A stretch of 64,000 nucleotides of DNA, taken from the IMG/VR virus record IMGVR_UViG_3300047548_000785, positions 1-64,000 of that record; one strand, 5' to 3'. A program made the translations under genes and the position numbers. Within the stretch, counting starts at the first letter, position 1; the number at the start of each line of letters is the position of its first letter. Shown here piece by piece: positions 30,464 to 39,300 of this stretch. The DNA comes from a virus. The notes beneath the pieces are model-generated. The model worked only from the letters and a program-made list of their open reading frames with translations. It was not told where the DNA came from and made no database searches.

Positions 30464-31576
30464 ATGTCGGAAGAAATCATTAAAAATATTCCTGGTACAG
30501 GCGGAGCTTATCCAAACAGCGATGGGCAGGTTGCATCAGGTGGTATTGGTGGTGTTTCAGATCCAGCTTTCCCATTCGTAGGTAACAACACTCCTGCGGA
30601 GGCTGAGTATGGTCTAACAAGCGGTCCAAACGCCGTTAACCCATCATTTACCGAGAACCCACGATACGAAGGTGCTGGTATCCTACGTCCTGAACAGGCT
30701 CGTCGTTTTATCGACTACGTCTGGGACGCTACCACACTCGCTAACGATGGTCGTCGCGTGACTATGCGTGCAAACACTATGGAACTTGAAAAGGTTAACG
30801 TAGGTGAGCGTGTTGTTCGTGCTGCTAACCAGGGTGATGCATCATTCACAAATGCTGGTGCAACATTCAGCAAGATTGAGCTTACAACTAAGAAGCTACG
30901 TCTTGACTGGGAAGTATCATCTGAAGCTCTCGAAGACAATATTGAAGGAGGTGCTCTTGAGGACCACTTGGTTCGTCTCATGACCACCGCTTTCGGTAAT
31001 GACATCGAGGACCTTGCTATTAACGGTGACACAGCACAGAGCGGAGATCCATTCCTTGGAATCATGGACGGATTCATTGCTCGCAACCAGAACGATGGCT
31101 ACTCTCACGAGGCAGTTGTCGATCAGGCTGATGCTAACTGGACAGTTCACGACATGCAGAAGCTAGTTCTAGCTATGCCACGTCGTTACCGTGCACTCCA
31201 GACAGGACTTAAGTTCTATGCTGGAACTGACACATTCGCTAACATTGTCAAGAACAATGGTACAGTCTTCGACTCAATCGGTTCAACCGAAGCAGCTCGT
31301 GGATCATACCTTGGTGGTGTAGACCAGACAATTGGTGGAGCACGTCAAACTCGTGTACTTGGTATTCCAGTTCTCGAAGTTCCTTACTACCCTGCGGACT
31401 ATGTAGACCTTACATTCCCACAGAACCGTATTTGGGGCTTCCAGCGTGATATCACAGTTAACCGTTTCTACGTTCCTAAAAAGGACACAATCGAATACAC
31501 CGTATTCGTTCGATTCGGAATTAACTGGGAAGAGCAGGATGCAATCGCTTGGGCAACTAAGCCAGTAGCTTCCTAA
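30464..31576 (+). CDS. Major capsid protein
   Basis: 370 residues from ATG 30464; GGGAGGTG at 30450-30457 is the ribosome-binding site, so the GTG at 30455 is not the start. HK97-fold capsid features: a flexible N-arm, an E-loop region, the helical LRPEQARRFIDYVWD segment, VSSEALEDNIEGG, EDLAINGDT and the C-terminal VRFGINWEEQDAIAWA. Codons here look more C-rich and optimised than in neighbours, in keeping with very high expression. Assembles the icosahedral shell. Confidence 0.92.
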   Translation: MSEEIIKNIPGTGGAYPNSDGQVASGGIGGVSDPAFPFVGNNTPAEAEYGLTSGPNAVNPSFTENPRYEGAGILRPEQARRFIDYVWDATTLANDGRRVTMRANTMELEKVNVGERVVRAANQGDASFTNAGATFSKIELTTKKLRLDWEVSSEALEDNIEGGALEDHLVRLMTTAFGNDIEDLAINGDTAQSGDPFLGIMDGFIARNQNDGYSHEAVVDQADANWTVHDMQKLVLAMPRRYRALQTGLKFYAGTDTFANIVKNNGTVFDSIGSTEAARGSYLGGVDQTIGGARQTRVLGIPVLEVPYYPADYVDLTFPQNRIWGFQRDITVNRFYVPKKDTIEYTVFVRFGINWEEQDAIAWATKPVAS

Positions 31577-31597
31577 TCCTGGATAACACCTTTAGGG

Positions 31598-31631
31598 GGG
31601 CAGGGACTTCGGTTCCTGCCCTCTTATTTTT
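31598..31631 (+). terminator. Terminator after major capsid gene
   Basis: GGGCAGGGAC (31598-31607) pairs with GTTCCTGCCC (31612-31621) around a stable TTCG tetraloop, followed by TCTTATTTTT. Likely limits read-through into the connector genes. Confidence 0.92.
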
Positions 31632-31641
31632 ATAATTATGA

Positions 31642-31649
31642 TGTATAAT
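31642..31649 (+). promoter_or_regulatory. -10 element after capsid terminator
   Basis: TGTATAAT, 24 nt before the ATG at 31674; would restart transcription of the connector genes at a lower level. Confidence 0.4.
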
Positions 31650-31673
31650 AAGAAGAGTAGTTGAGGAGATAGC

Positions 31674-31856
31674 ATGTCAGACGAAGAATACGATAAGGTT
31701 GCCGTATATTCTTCTAGAAATGTTTTTTGGGAGGGTGTGGGAAGAATTTCCCGAGGCTACAATATAATGACCAAGGACAAAGCTGAAAAGTGGTTAACAA
31801 AAGATACCACTAGGATTGCTACGCCAGAAGAGGTCGCCAAGGAGTACGGAATTTAA
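31674..31856 (+). CDS. Small hypothetical head protein, 60 aa
   Basis: Begins MSDEEYDKVAVYSSRNVFWE. Charged and compact, possibly a small beta domain followed by a helix (ATPEEVAKEYGI). A GAGGAGATAGC ribosome-binding site precedes it and its stop overlaps the next ATG. Genes of this size right after the capsid gene may decorate the head or occupy the neck; assignment is by position only. Confidence 0.7.
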   Translation: MSDEEYDKVAVYSSRNVFWEGVGRISRGYNIMTKDKAEKWLTKDTTRIATPEEVAKEYGI

Positions 31857-32767
31857 TGGAAATTTTAAGAGTGCCACCATACCCAATCACAGCAACATGG
31901 GATGTACCAGAAGCGAATGCAGACTATGTAATTTACATCGAGGACTTGGTTGATCACTCATTTGAAAACATAGATATCACATCTGATGAAGATTCCCAAA
32001 TTCACTACATAATGCCACGAACTAAACTACAGTTCGATAGAGACTTTTTGTTTAGAGTTTATGATACATCTGGAGAAATCGTTATTGACTCAAACTTAAC
32101 CGTATATAGACCATATATTGATCCTAATATGCTTGGCACAACGCCAGCAGAGGTTGAGCAGTATAAAGAGCTAGAAATTGTGGCTAGGGGTATTGTGGAT
32201 TCTTATTTAGGATCGGCTGGAGGATTCTACAATCACAAACTTGTTATTCAGCAGGTAGGCCAGGGTACAGATTACTTCCCAATTTGGCATGATTCTAACC
32301 GAGTACTTAAAGTTTATGAAAACAATGTGTTAGTATATGACTCAGAAACTCCAGATGACTGGGAGTTTACTTATGCCATTACCCTCGACAATAGTGCAAT
32401 TATAAGAAATTATACTGGTATTTGGAATAGAAGTGAGTCTAAGCCTATTTTGCCACCGAGAGCAATTGGAGACATTGGATTTTATGGTTATGGTGGAGTT
32501 ACCTTCCCCAAAGGCTATGACTATACTTTTGTAATTGATGCTGGATATAAGGCTGTTCCACCCGATGTGGAGATTGCCATGAAGTATTTGATTAATGACA
32601 TTGAATGTGGAAATAACGACTACTATAACCGTTTTATTACTCAATATAGTACAGATCAGTTTAGTATTAAGTTTGCATCACAATTCCTGGAGGGAACTGG
32701 TAATCTGGTTGTTGATAAAATTTTGAGTAATTATAAAGGTAATCAGTTTAAACCAGGAGTCTTATAA
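31856..32767 (+). CDS. Head-tail connector (adaptor-like) protein
   Basis: 303 residues. The N-terminal half is a beta domain (ITATWDVPEANADYVIYIED), the centre carries helices (EVEQYKELEIVARGIVDSYLG), and the C-terminal region has the helical VEIAMKYLINDIECGNNDYYNRFI segment typical of adaptor proteins that bind under the portal. The length is greater than usual because of the N-terminal domain. Overlaps both neighbours by one or a few bases. Confidence 0.65.
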   Translation: MEILRVPPYPITATWDVPEANADYVIYIEDLVDHSFENIDITSDEDSQIHYIMPRTKLQFDRDFLFRVYDTSGEIVIDSNLTVYRPYIDPNMLGTTPAEVEQYKELEIVARGIVDSYLGSAGGFYNHKLVIQQVGQGTDYFPIWHDSNRVLKVYENNVLVYDSETPDDWEFTYAITLDNSAIIRNYTGIWNRSESKPILPPRAIGDIGFYGYGGVTFPKGYDYTFVIDAGYKAVPPDVEIAMKYLINDIECGNNDYYNRFITQYSTDQFSIKFASQFLEGTGNLVVDKILSNYKGNQFKPGVL

Positions 32768-33213
32768 TGATTTGCGAATCCACTAATGTAATATACCCAC
32801 TTTTAGCAGATATTATGTATGCAGATGTTCAGCAAAGTGCTTATGGGCAAATTGCTAAAACATGGGAGCTAGATGCTACAATTGCATGTGGATTTGAACC
32901 TGCAAATGCTAAGAATAAACCTGGTGTACAAACAAGTGTTGCAGTGACTTTGGACCACTCTCTAGTTGGACGTACTCGTAAAGATATTAGAATTACAAGT
33001 GAACAAGCTGCTAAATCTTTGACAAACATTATTATTACCAATATCCGCGATAGATTTAATAATCAGGTATATGTTGAAAGCTCTGGCCCACGTTCAGGTC
33101 AGCCTACACTATTTGAGGTAGCAACATGTGAGCCAATTATTGGTGCATTTGGTAAGGTGGAGTATTACAAAATTGTACTGAAACGTTCTGATAATCAGGG
33201 GGTAGATGTATGA
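32767..33213 (+). CDS. Putative head closure or stopper-like protein
   Basis: 148 residues, beginning MICESTNVIYPLLADIMYAD. Beta-rich with a central basic segment (GRTRKDIRITSEQAA). Position two genes after the capsid terminator and before the tail completion genes fits a neck protein. No decisive motif, so the role is by gene order. Confidence 0.6.
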   Translation: MICESTNVIYPLLADIMYADVQQSAYGQIAKTWELDATIACGFEPANAKNKPGVQTSVAVTLDHSLVGRTRKDIRITSEQAAKSLTNIIITNIRDRFNNQVYVESSGPRSGQPTLFEVATCEPIIGAFGKVEYYKIVLKRSDNQGVDV

Positions 33214-33875
33214 AAATAAAATTTGATGATCGTAAACTAATGAAAGATCTTAACAATATAGTTGCTTACTCTAATGGATTTTGTGAAGGTGTTGTATTGG
33301 GAAAGCCAAAGATGCTTAATAATCTAGGAGAGCTTATTAAAGATTTAGCTGGTGAATATATAGATGCCAATGCACGTATGAATCCAAAATCATTACACCA
33401 TGTTTATGAGTGGTATCAGGTTGGTAGCCCAGCAGCTAGACTTTTTGATATAAACTATTTGGTTTCTGGTAGAGGTTTGTCGTTCAACTCTACATTTAGA
33501 CAATCAACTACAGTTAAAGATGGGTCTAATAAACCATTTTATAATAAAGCAAACATTATGGAAAACGGAATTGGAGTAACTATTAGACCTATAGAGTCCA
33601 AGGTCCTTGCCTTCACTGTTGATGGTAAAGATGTATTTACACCAAATTCTGTTTTTGTTGATGAACCAGGAGGAAATGTTCAGGGAGAATTTTATGAAGC
33701 ATTTAAAAGTTTTTTTCTTACATATCTTTCGCAAGCTTTCTTAGATGTTAGTGGTTTATCCCAAAACATTAAAAACCCTGTAACTTTTAAAACTAATATG
33801 CGAGCAGGTGCTAACGGTGGTAGAAGTGTTGGTATTAGGGTTGGAACAGAATGGATTTCGAAGGTAGGTAAATAA
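33210..33875 (+). CDS. Putative neck or tail completion protein
   Basis: 221 residues. Contains LHHVYEWYQVGSPAARLFDI, a pattern seen in HK97 gp10-type neck proteins where an H-x-YEW motif follows a helix. Overlaps its upstream neighbour as ATGA. Assigned from order and this motif; moderate certainty. Confidence 0.6.
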   Translation: MKIKFDDRKLMKDLNNIVAYSNGFCEGVVLGKPKMLNNLGELIKDLAGEYIDANARMNPKSLHHVYEWYQVGSPAARLFDINYLVSGRGLSFNSTFRQSTTVKDGSNKPFYNKANIMENGIGVTIRPIESKVLAFTVDGKDVFTPNSVFVDEPGGNVQGEFYEAFKSFFLTYLSQAFLDVSGLSQNIKNPVTFKTNMRAGANGGRSVGIRVGTEWISKVGK

Positions 33876-33877
33876 TT

Positions 33878-34444
33878 ATGGCAATAACATATCCCCCAGT
33901 TTTTATTAACGAATACTTGGCAGAAAAGGTAACAGAACTAATTCCAGATCGTTTTTATGGTCCTTTTAGGTTTTTCCCAACATTACCCACAGATCTAACA
34001 GCAATGACTGAGAGCTTTCCAGAAGCATCTAACGATGTTTTCGCGGTATTTGACAGAATGTTTAGAATGAGAAGAACAGCTTTCCCACATATAAAAGAAG
34101 AGCAGGTAATATATACATTTTATAAAATGAATAGCGACATAGAAGCTCTCATGGAAACAGTTCAGATTGTTAGTGAGCTGCTAGACCGCACCGATGAATC
34201 TGCACAAGAAATTAATGCTTGGCTCGAATCTAAAATAGTCAATGGTGTTGTCACTTTTGGATCTGGTTCTTTAGCAAGAGAGTTTAATCCAGTTTTCTTT
34301 CATGAACTTAAAATATATCAACTCGAAGAAACAAGTGACCTAATGCCTTTTGAAACAGTGCGAACACACAGTGCTAGCAAAATTGTTATTAGCTATAAAT
34401 ACCATGCCGAACAACGCTCTTTTCACGAAGAGATAAATTCATAA
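33878..34444 (+). CDS. Putative tail terminator protein
   Basis: 188 residues: MAITYPPVFINEYLAEKVTE, a central region with FRMRRTAFPHIKEEQVIYTFYK, and a terminal strand ending EINS. A tail-terminator role is suggested by position immediately before the major tail protein and by a small alpha/beta composition. No signature residues are certain. Confidence 0.55.
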   Translation: MAITYPPVFINEYLAEKVTELIPDRFYGPFRFFPTLPTDLTAMTESFPEASNDVFAVFDRMFRMRRTAFPHIKEEQVIYTFYKMNSDIEALMETVQIVSELLDRTDESAQEINAWLESKIVNGVVTFGSGSLAREFNPVFFHELKIYQLEETSDLMPFETVRTHSASKIVISYKYHAEQRSFHEEINS

Positions 34445-34458
34445 TTGTAATAAACGGC

Positions 34459-34467
34459 TGATATAAT
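34459..34467 (+). promoter_or_regulatory. Extended -10 promoter of the major tail protein
   Basis: TGATATAAT, about 50 nt upstream of the start codon, leaving a leader with GAGGTG. Together with the downstream terminator it makes the major tail protein a one-gene unit. Confidence 0.6.
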
Positions 34468-34517
34468 TAAAGCGAGGAAACACGCCCATTAATCCATAGA
34501 AAAATGAGGTGAAAAAT

Positions 34518-35168
34518 ATGGCATATTCAAGAGGTTCAAGCACTAACATTATCGTCGGTGCAGCTGCTCTATTTACTTATGAGGGCGGAGAGCTATCAGA
34601 TGCAGATCTTCCAGATCTCGCAACTACTGATGCCAGTCGTTCAGCGAGAGAAGCACTCACTGACGACGCAGCATTCCGTAACGTAGGTTACACATCAAAC
34701 GGTCTCGAACTACAATTCCAGCCTGACTTCGGTGAGGTTAGCGTTGACCAGATTCTCGACGTTGCAAAACTCTTCAAGCAAGGTATGCAGGTTAACCTAA
34801 ATACCGCGTTTGCAGAAGCAACACTTGAGAACTTGCTTTTCGCAATCGCTGGTTCAGACAGCCAACTTTACACAGGTACAGGTAACCAATGGGGTGGCGA
34901 GCAGGTCCTAGACCTAACCGCTGGTAATATTGGTGAATGTCCAGTAGAGCGTGGTCTTGTTGCAGTTGGTCCAGGTACAGGTGACTGTGCACTAGGATCC
35001 AGCATCGAGCGTATCTATGTAGCATACCGTGCACTTTCAATTGAAAGCGTTACTGTATCTGCAAAGCGTGACGAAGCAACAATGTTTGAGGTATCCTTCC
35101 GTCTACTACCAAATGACGCAGGATCCTACGGTAAGATTGTTGACCGCACTATCACTCCTGCATCCTAG
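34518..35168 (+). CDS. Major tail (tube) protein
   Basis: 216 residues from ATG 34518 (MAYSRGSSTNIIVGAAALFTY); GAGGTG is 8 nt upstream, so the GTG at 34509 is part of the ribosome-binding site. Beta-rich, with the sequence and codon bias of an abundant virion protein: C-ending, optimised codons similar to the capsid gene. Located between neck genes and tail chaperones. It should polymerise into the tail tube whose length is set by the tape measure. Confidence 0.85.
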   Translation: MAYSRGSSTNIIVGAAALFTYEGGELSDADLPDLATTDASRSAREALTDDAAFRNVGYTSNGLELQFQPDFGEVSVDQILDVAKLFKQGMQVNLNTAFAEATLENLLFAIAGSDSQLYTGTGNQWGGEQVLDLTAGNIGECPVERGLVAVGPGTGDCALGSSIERIYVAYRALSIESVTVSAKRDEATMFEVSFRLLPNDAGSYGKIVDRTITPAS

Positions 35169-35198
35169 TATGTAGAGGTAATAACTTAATAATAGATT

Positions 35199-35229
35199 GG
35201 CCTAGGCATAAACTCCTAGGCCTTTCTGT
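35199..35229 (+). terminator. Terminator after major tail gene
   Basis: GGCCTAGG (35199-35206) pairs with CCTAGGCC (35215-35222), 8-nt loop, followed by a short TTTCTGTT tail. Confidence 0.75.
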
Positions 35230-35238
35230 TGCTATAAT
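35230..35238 (+). promoter_or_regulatory. Extended -10 promoter with leaderless start
   Basis: TGCTATAAT; the second of two adjacent ATGs (35245) lies 6 nt after the -10, the same spacing as at 9338. Confidence 0.6.
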
Positions 35239-35244
35239 AGAATG

Positions 35245-35934
35245 ATGGCAACTAAAGTTTATGAAACAAAATATATTACATTATTAGATAATGCTTCTAT
35301 TTGTTTGACACCATTAAAAATAAAATATTTAAGAGAATTCATGGTAGAGTTTGAAAAACTTAGAGATGCCACATCTAATGAAGAGACTATCGAACAACTA
35401 GCTTATTGTGCTTTAATATGTATGAAACAGTTTAGGCCAGACATTGTTTCCTTAGAACAACTTGAAGACATTACCGATATAGAATTGCTTTATGACATTA
35501 TTGAGTTTTCTGCTGGTGTTAAACTTAGACAGCAACCAGAGATAAAGGAAGAGTCAGAATCAAAAGAACAAGAAGGTGATGTTTGGGAATCGCTAGATCT
35601 TGCCAAATTAGAGGCAGAAGTTTTTATTTTGGGTATATGGAAAGATTACGACGAGCTAGAAACATCACTGTCAATGCCCGAATTAGTAACAACGTTGAGT
35701 GCAAGACGAGAACTAGATTATGAAGAAAAGAAATTCTTAGCCGCCATGCAGGGGGTAGATCTTGACAAGAGTTCTGGTAAAGAAGAAAAGAATGCCTGGG
35801 AGGAAATGAAGGCAAGAGTGTTTAGTAACGGACAGGCAGCCAGCTCAGACGACGTTCTTGCTTTACAGGGTGTTAATGCTCAAAAAGCTGGTTTTGGTAT
35901 TGGAATGGGCCTTGACTACCAAAAAATTAGCTAA
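35245..35934 (+). CDS. Tail assembly chaperone, long form
   Basis: 229 residues from ATG 35245 (an ATG at 35242 is 3 nt upstream). The N-terminal 95 residues parallel the next gene (KIKYLREFMVEFEKL; LICMKQFRPDI; LYDIIEFSAGVKL). The C-terminal 130 residues (LAKLEAEVFILGIWKDYDEL ... RRELDYEEKKFLAAMQGVDLD) resemble the T-type extension usually added by ribosomal frameshifting. Such chaperones coat the tape measure before the tube assembles. Leaderless promoter. Confidence 0.75.
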   Translation: MATKVYETKYITLLDNASICLTPLKIKYLREFMVEFEKLRDATSNEETIEQLAYCALICMKQFRPDIVSLEQLEDITDIELLYDIIEFSAGVKLRQQPEIKEESESKEQEGDVWESLDLAKLEAEVFILGIWKDYDELETSLSMPELVTTLSARRELDYEEKKFLAAMQGVDLDKSSGKEEKNAWEEMKARVFSNGQAASSDDVLALQGVNAQKAGFGIGMGLDYQKIS

Positions 35935-35949
35935 TTTAATAATGTCTTG

Positions 35950-35958
35950 TGTTATAAT
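35950..35958 (+). promoter_or_regulatory. Extended -10 promoter of the short chaperone
   Basis: TGTTATAAT, followed by a strong AAAGGAGGAAG ribosome-binding site before the ATG at 35987. Confidence 0.6.
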
Positions 35959-35986
35959 TGAATGAAACCTTTAAAGGAGGAAGTAA

Positions 35987-36304
35987 ATGGCAACAAATGT
36001 CAACGAACCAGTTACCGTCGAATTGATTGATGGAACAACTGTACAAATCAGACCGCTAAAAATTTCACTACTTAAATCATTTATGAATAAGTTTGGTGAC
36101 ATTGCCGCTGTCGCAGAAAATAATGATAAGTCAATGGAAATTCTTATGGAGTGTGTTCAAATCGCTATGAGACAATATAAGCCAGAAATCGCTGAAGATC
36201 TTAAAGCTCTTGAAGACAATCTTGATCTTCCAACAGTTTACAAAATCATTGAAGGTGCCGCTGGCGTGAAGCTCTCTGATGTTTCTAGCTCAATCATGGC
36301 ATAA
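35987..36304 (+). CDS. Tail assembly chaperone, short form
   Basis: 105 residues, equivalent to the N-terminal domain of the previous gene: KISLLKSFMNKFGDIAAV, then QIAMRQYKPEI and VYKIIEGAAGVKL. It has its own extended -10 and a much stronger ribosome-binding site than the long form, so the short protein should be in excess, the usual ratio for G versus G-T chaperones. Directly precedes the tape measure. Confidence 0.75.
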   Translation: MATNVNEPVTVELIDGTTVQIRPLKISLLKSFMNKFGDIAAVAENNDKSMEILMECVQIAMRQYKPEIAEDLKALEDNLDLPTVYKIIEGAAGVKLSDVSSSIMA

Positions 36305-36330
36305 TTTATAAACAAAAGAGGTACTAATGA

Positions 36331-39300
36331 ATGAGTGATATTGAATCCAATATTAATATTAATATTGACACCAGCAATGCTTTAGCAAATCTAAAAGCAT
36401 TACAGAGACAAATATCGCTCTTTCATACCTCCATGGCTAAAGGTGGTGCAGCCACCAATGCCGAGCTTGCTAGATTGCAGCAAAATCTTATCAATGGTAT
36501 TAACGCCACTGGTAACTTTGCTGCATCTATGCAAACTGTTCGTACCACCACCGAAACATTTACCAATGCATTAGAAAAGAACAAACTCTCGATGGGAGAG
36601 TATTTTAGATATGCTGGTAGTCAGGTAGGTGGCTTTAGACGACTATTCTCTAGCGAATTTGACACAATTGAAAAGGTAGCTAGAGAAAGAGTTAAAACAC
36701 TACAAACTCAATATATTAAGATGGGGCGTGATGCCAATGGTGCTATGCAGGCCATTGCTGTCAGGCCCCTATCTCTTGATATGCAAAATCTGGGAACACA
36801 AACAGCAATCGCTGCCCAAAAACAACAAATCTTCAACCAGTTAATCAAACAAGGTTCTACAAACCTTCTTAACTTTGGTAAGAACACTCAGTGGGCTGGT
36901 CGCCAGCTTATGGTTGGTTTTACTATTCCATTATCAATTTTTGGTGCCACGGCTGCTCGTGAGTTTATGAAGATTGAGGAACAAACCCTTAAGTTCCAAA
37001 GAGTTTATGGCGACATGTCTACGCCAATCGAAGAAACTAATAAGATGGCCGATGCTATCAAGAACCTTTCTGGCGAATTTACACAGTATGGTATTGCTGT
37101 CGAAAAGACAATGGGGCTGGCTGCAGATATTGCTGCTATGGGTGAGCAAGGTGAAGATCTTCTTGCGTCTGTTCAAGAAACAACCAGACTATCAGTTCTT
37201 GGTGGGGTAGAGCAACAACAAGCACTAGAAGCTGTTACATCACTAACCAATGCATTTGGTGTATCTACTGAACAACTATCTGGAAAAATTAACTTTTTAA
37301 ACTCTGTTGAAAACCAAACAATTACATCTATTGAAGATTTAACAGAGGCTATTCCCAAGGCTGGTCCAGTTGTACAACAGCTTGGTGGAGACCTTGAAGA
37401 TCTAACATTCTTCCTCACTGCTATGCGTGAGGGTGGAATTAATGCGTCAGAATCTGCCAACGCTCTCAAATCTGGTTTAGCATCTATGATTAACCCAACC
37501 CAAGAGGCAAAAGATATGCTTATGGGACTTGGCATTAATCTAGAAGCAATTGTTAATGCAAATAGAGGAAACCCGTCTGCCTTTGTTGTTCAGTTTGCAC
37601 AAGCACTTGATACCCTAGATCCAACAGATAGAGCAAGAGCAATTGAACAGCTATTTGGTAAATTCCAGTTTGCTCGTATGTCTACACTATTCCAAAACGT
37701 AATTGCCGAGGGTAGCCAGGCACAAAGAGTTCTTGGACTTACTCAAGCCACTGCAGAAGAATTAGCAGTACTTGCAGATAGAGAAATGAAGCGTATTTCA
37801 GAATCTCCAATGTATAAGTTTAAAAAAGCTTGGGAGGATATGAAAGCTGCTCTGGCACCAGTTGGTGAGCAATTCCTTAAGGCTATTACTCCAATTATTG
37901 AATTTGGAACACAAATTTTAAATAAGTTTAACGAAATGAATGATGGTGCAAAAAGCTTTGTCATCATCTTAACTACAGCAGTAGCTGGAATTGGGCCAGT
38001 GCTACTGATGACATTTGGTTTGATAGCCAACGGTGTTGCAAACATTATTAAAGCTTTTGCTGCAATGAGCAATTTCTTTAATAGAGCTGGAAATTCTTCA
38101 CAAGTACTTGGTGAACAAACTAACTACATGACTCAGCAACAACTAGAGGCTGCGGCAGTAGCAGCATCTCTAAATCAAACGCACACTCAGCTAACTCAAA
38201 CATTTACATCAGAAGCCAGTGCTGTTAAGAGATTGTCTGCAGAGTATGAAAGGGCCGTTGCGGCCCAAGCTTTAATGCGTGGCCCAATCGTTTCTGGAGG
38301 CACCACTAAACGACCTAAGAAATACGCTAAGGGTGTTACGATGGTTCCAGGCAATGGCAATCGTGATACTGAGCCAGCAATGCTTACACCTGGAGAAGCA
38401 GTTATTCCAGCACCCATGGTTGAAAAATATGGTCCACTAATTGAGGGTATGATTGCAGGTTCGATTCCTGGCTATAACGGTGGCACTATGTCTGTAGGGC
38501 AAGCCAAGGATATCTCTGGACTTTATAGAGCACCAAGTGCCATTAAAGCACAAACACAAAAGATTGTCTGGGACACTCTAGAAGCAGAAATTAAGGCTAT
38601 TGAAGCTGCAGTTAAGGGTGCACCAGGAGTAACACAGTCAAAGATTAATAACCTCACACAAAAACAAGCTTCTCACATTGCACCAGATATTCAGCAAATG
38701 CAAGCAGGTGGTCAAAACATTAATGTTAAAAATTGGAAGGCTGGAAACCTACAGGCTGATCTTGGTGGAATAAATAACTACCTTAATTCACTTGGTGAAA
38801 ATTCTAAAGTCCTTGAAAACTTTAAGTCCTCACATATTGATGTTGCTGCCAAAGAACTGGGTATGTCTATGGCTGAAGTTGAAAAAGAATTAGATCTGTT
38901 AAAAAAGGGTATCCACCCAACTACCCGATCTGCTGGTAAGGTTTTGCAAAGGGTTGCAGCAACAGATCCTGGATACCAAGGCAAAGCTGTTAGTGCGGCA
39001 ATGGGCGAAAGACTCAAGGGAAACTACTATGAAACATTAGCACAAAGATCATATGATCCTAAAAAAGATGAAGTTGTAGCTAAACAGGTTAAAACAAGAA
39101 TTGTTAAAATGCAAACCCTTTTGAATAATGCTGTAAGCGAGGGTGTCAATGAAGCTGCACAAAGTAAATCTCCGTCTCAACGTGCCAAAAAAGCTGGTAA
39201 AAATATTTCTGACGGAACAATTATTGGCATTAACGAGGGCATAGATGATGCTAAACGAGCAGGTCAGCGTATTGGTATGGCAGCAACAAGTGGTATGGTG

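Noticed and set aside
35245-36304. Programmed frameshift joining the two tail chaperone genes
   Set aside because: Both have own promoters and starts, the long form precedes the short one, and no slippery heptamer was recognised at a suitable place.
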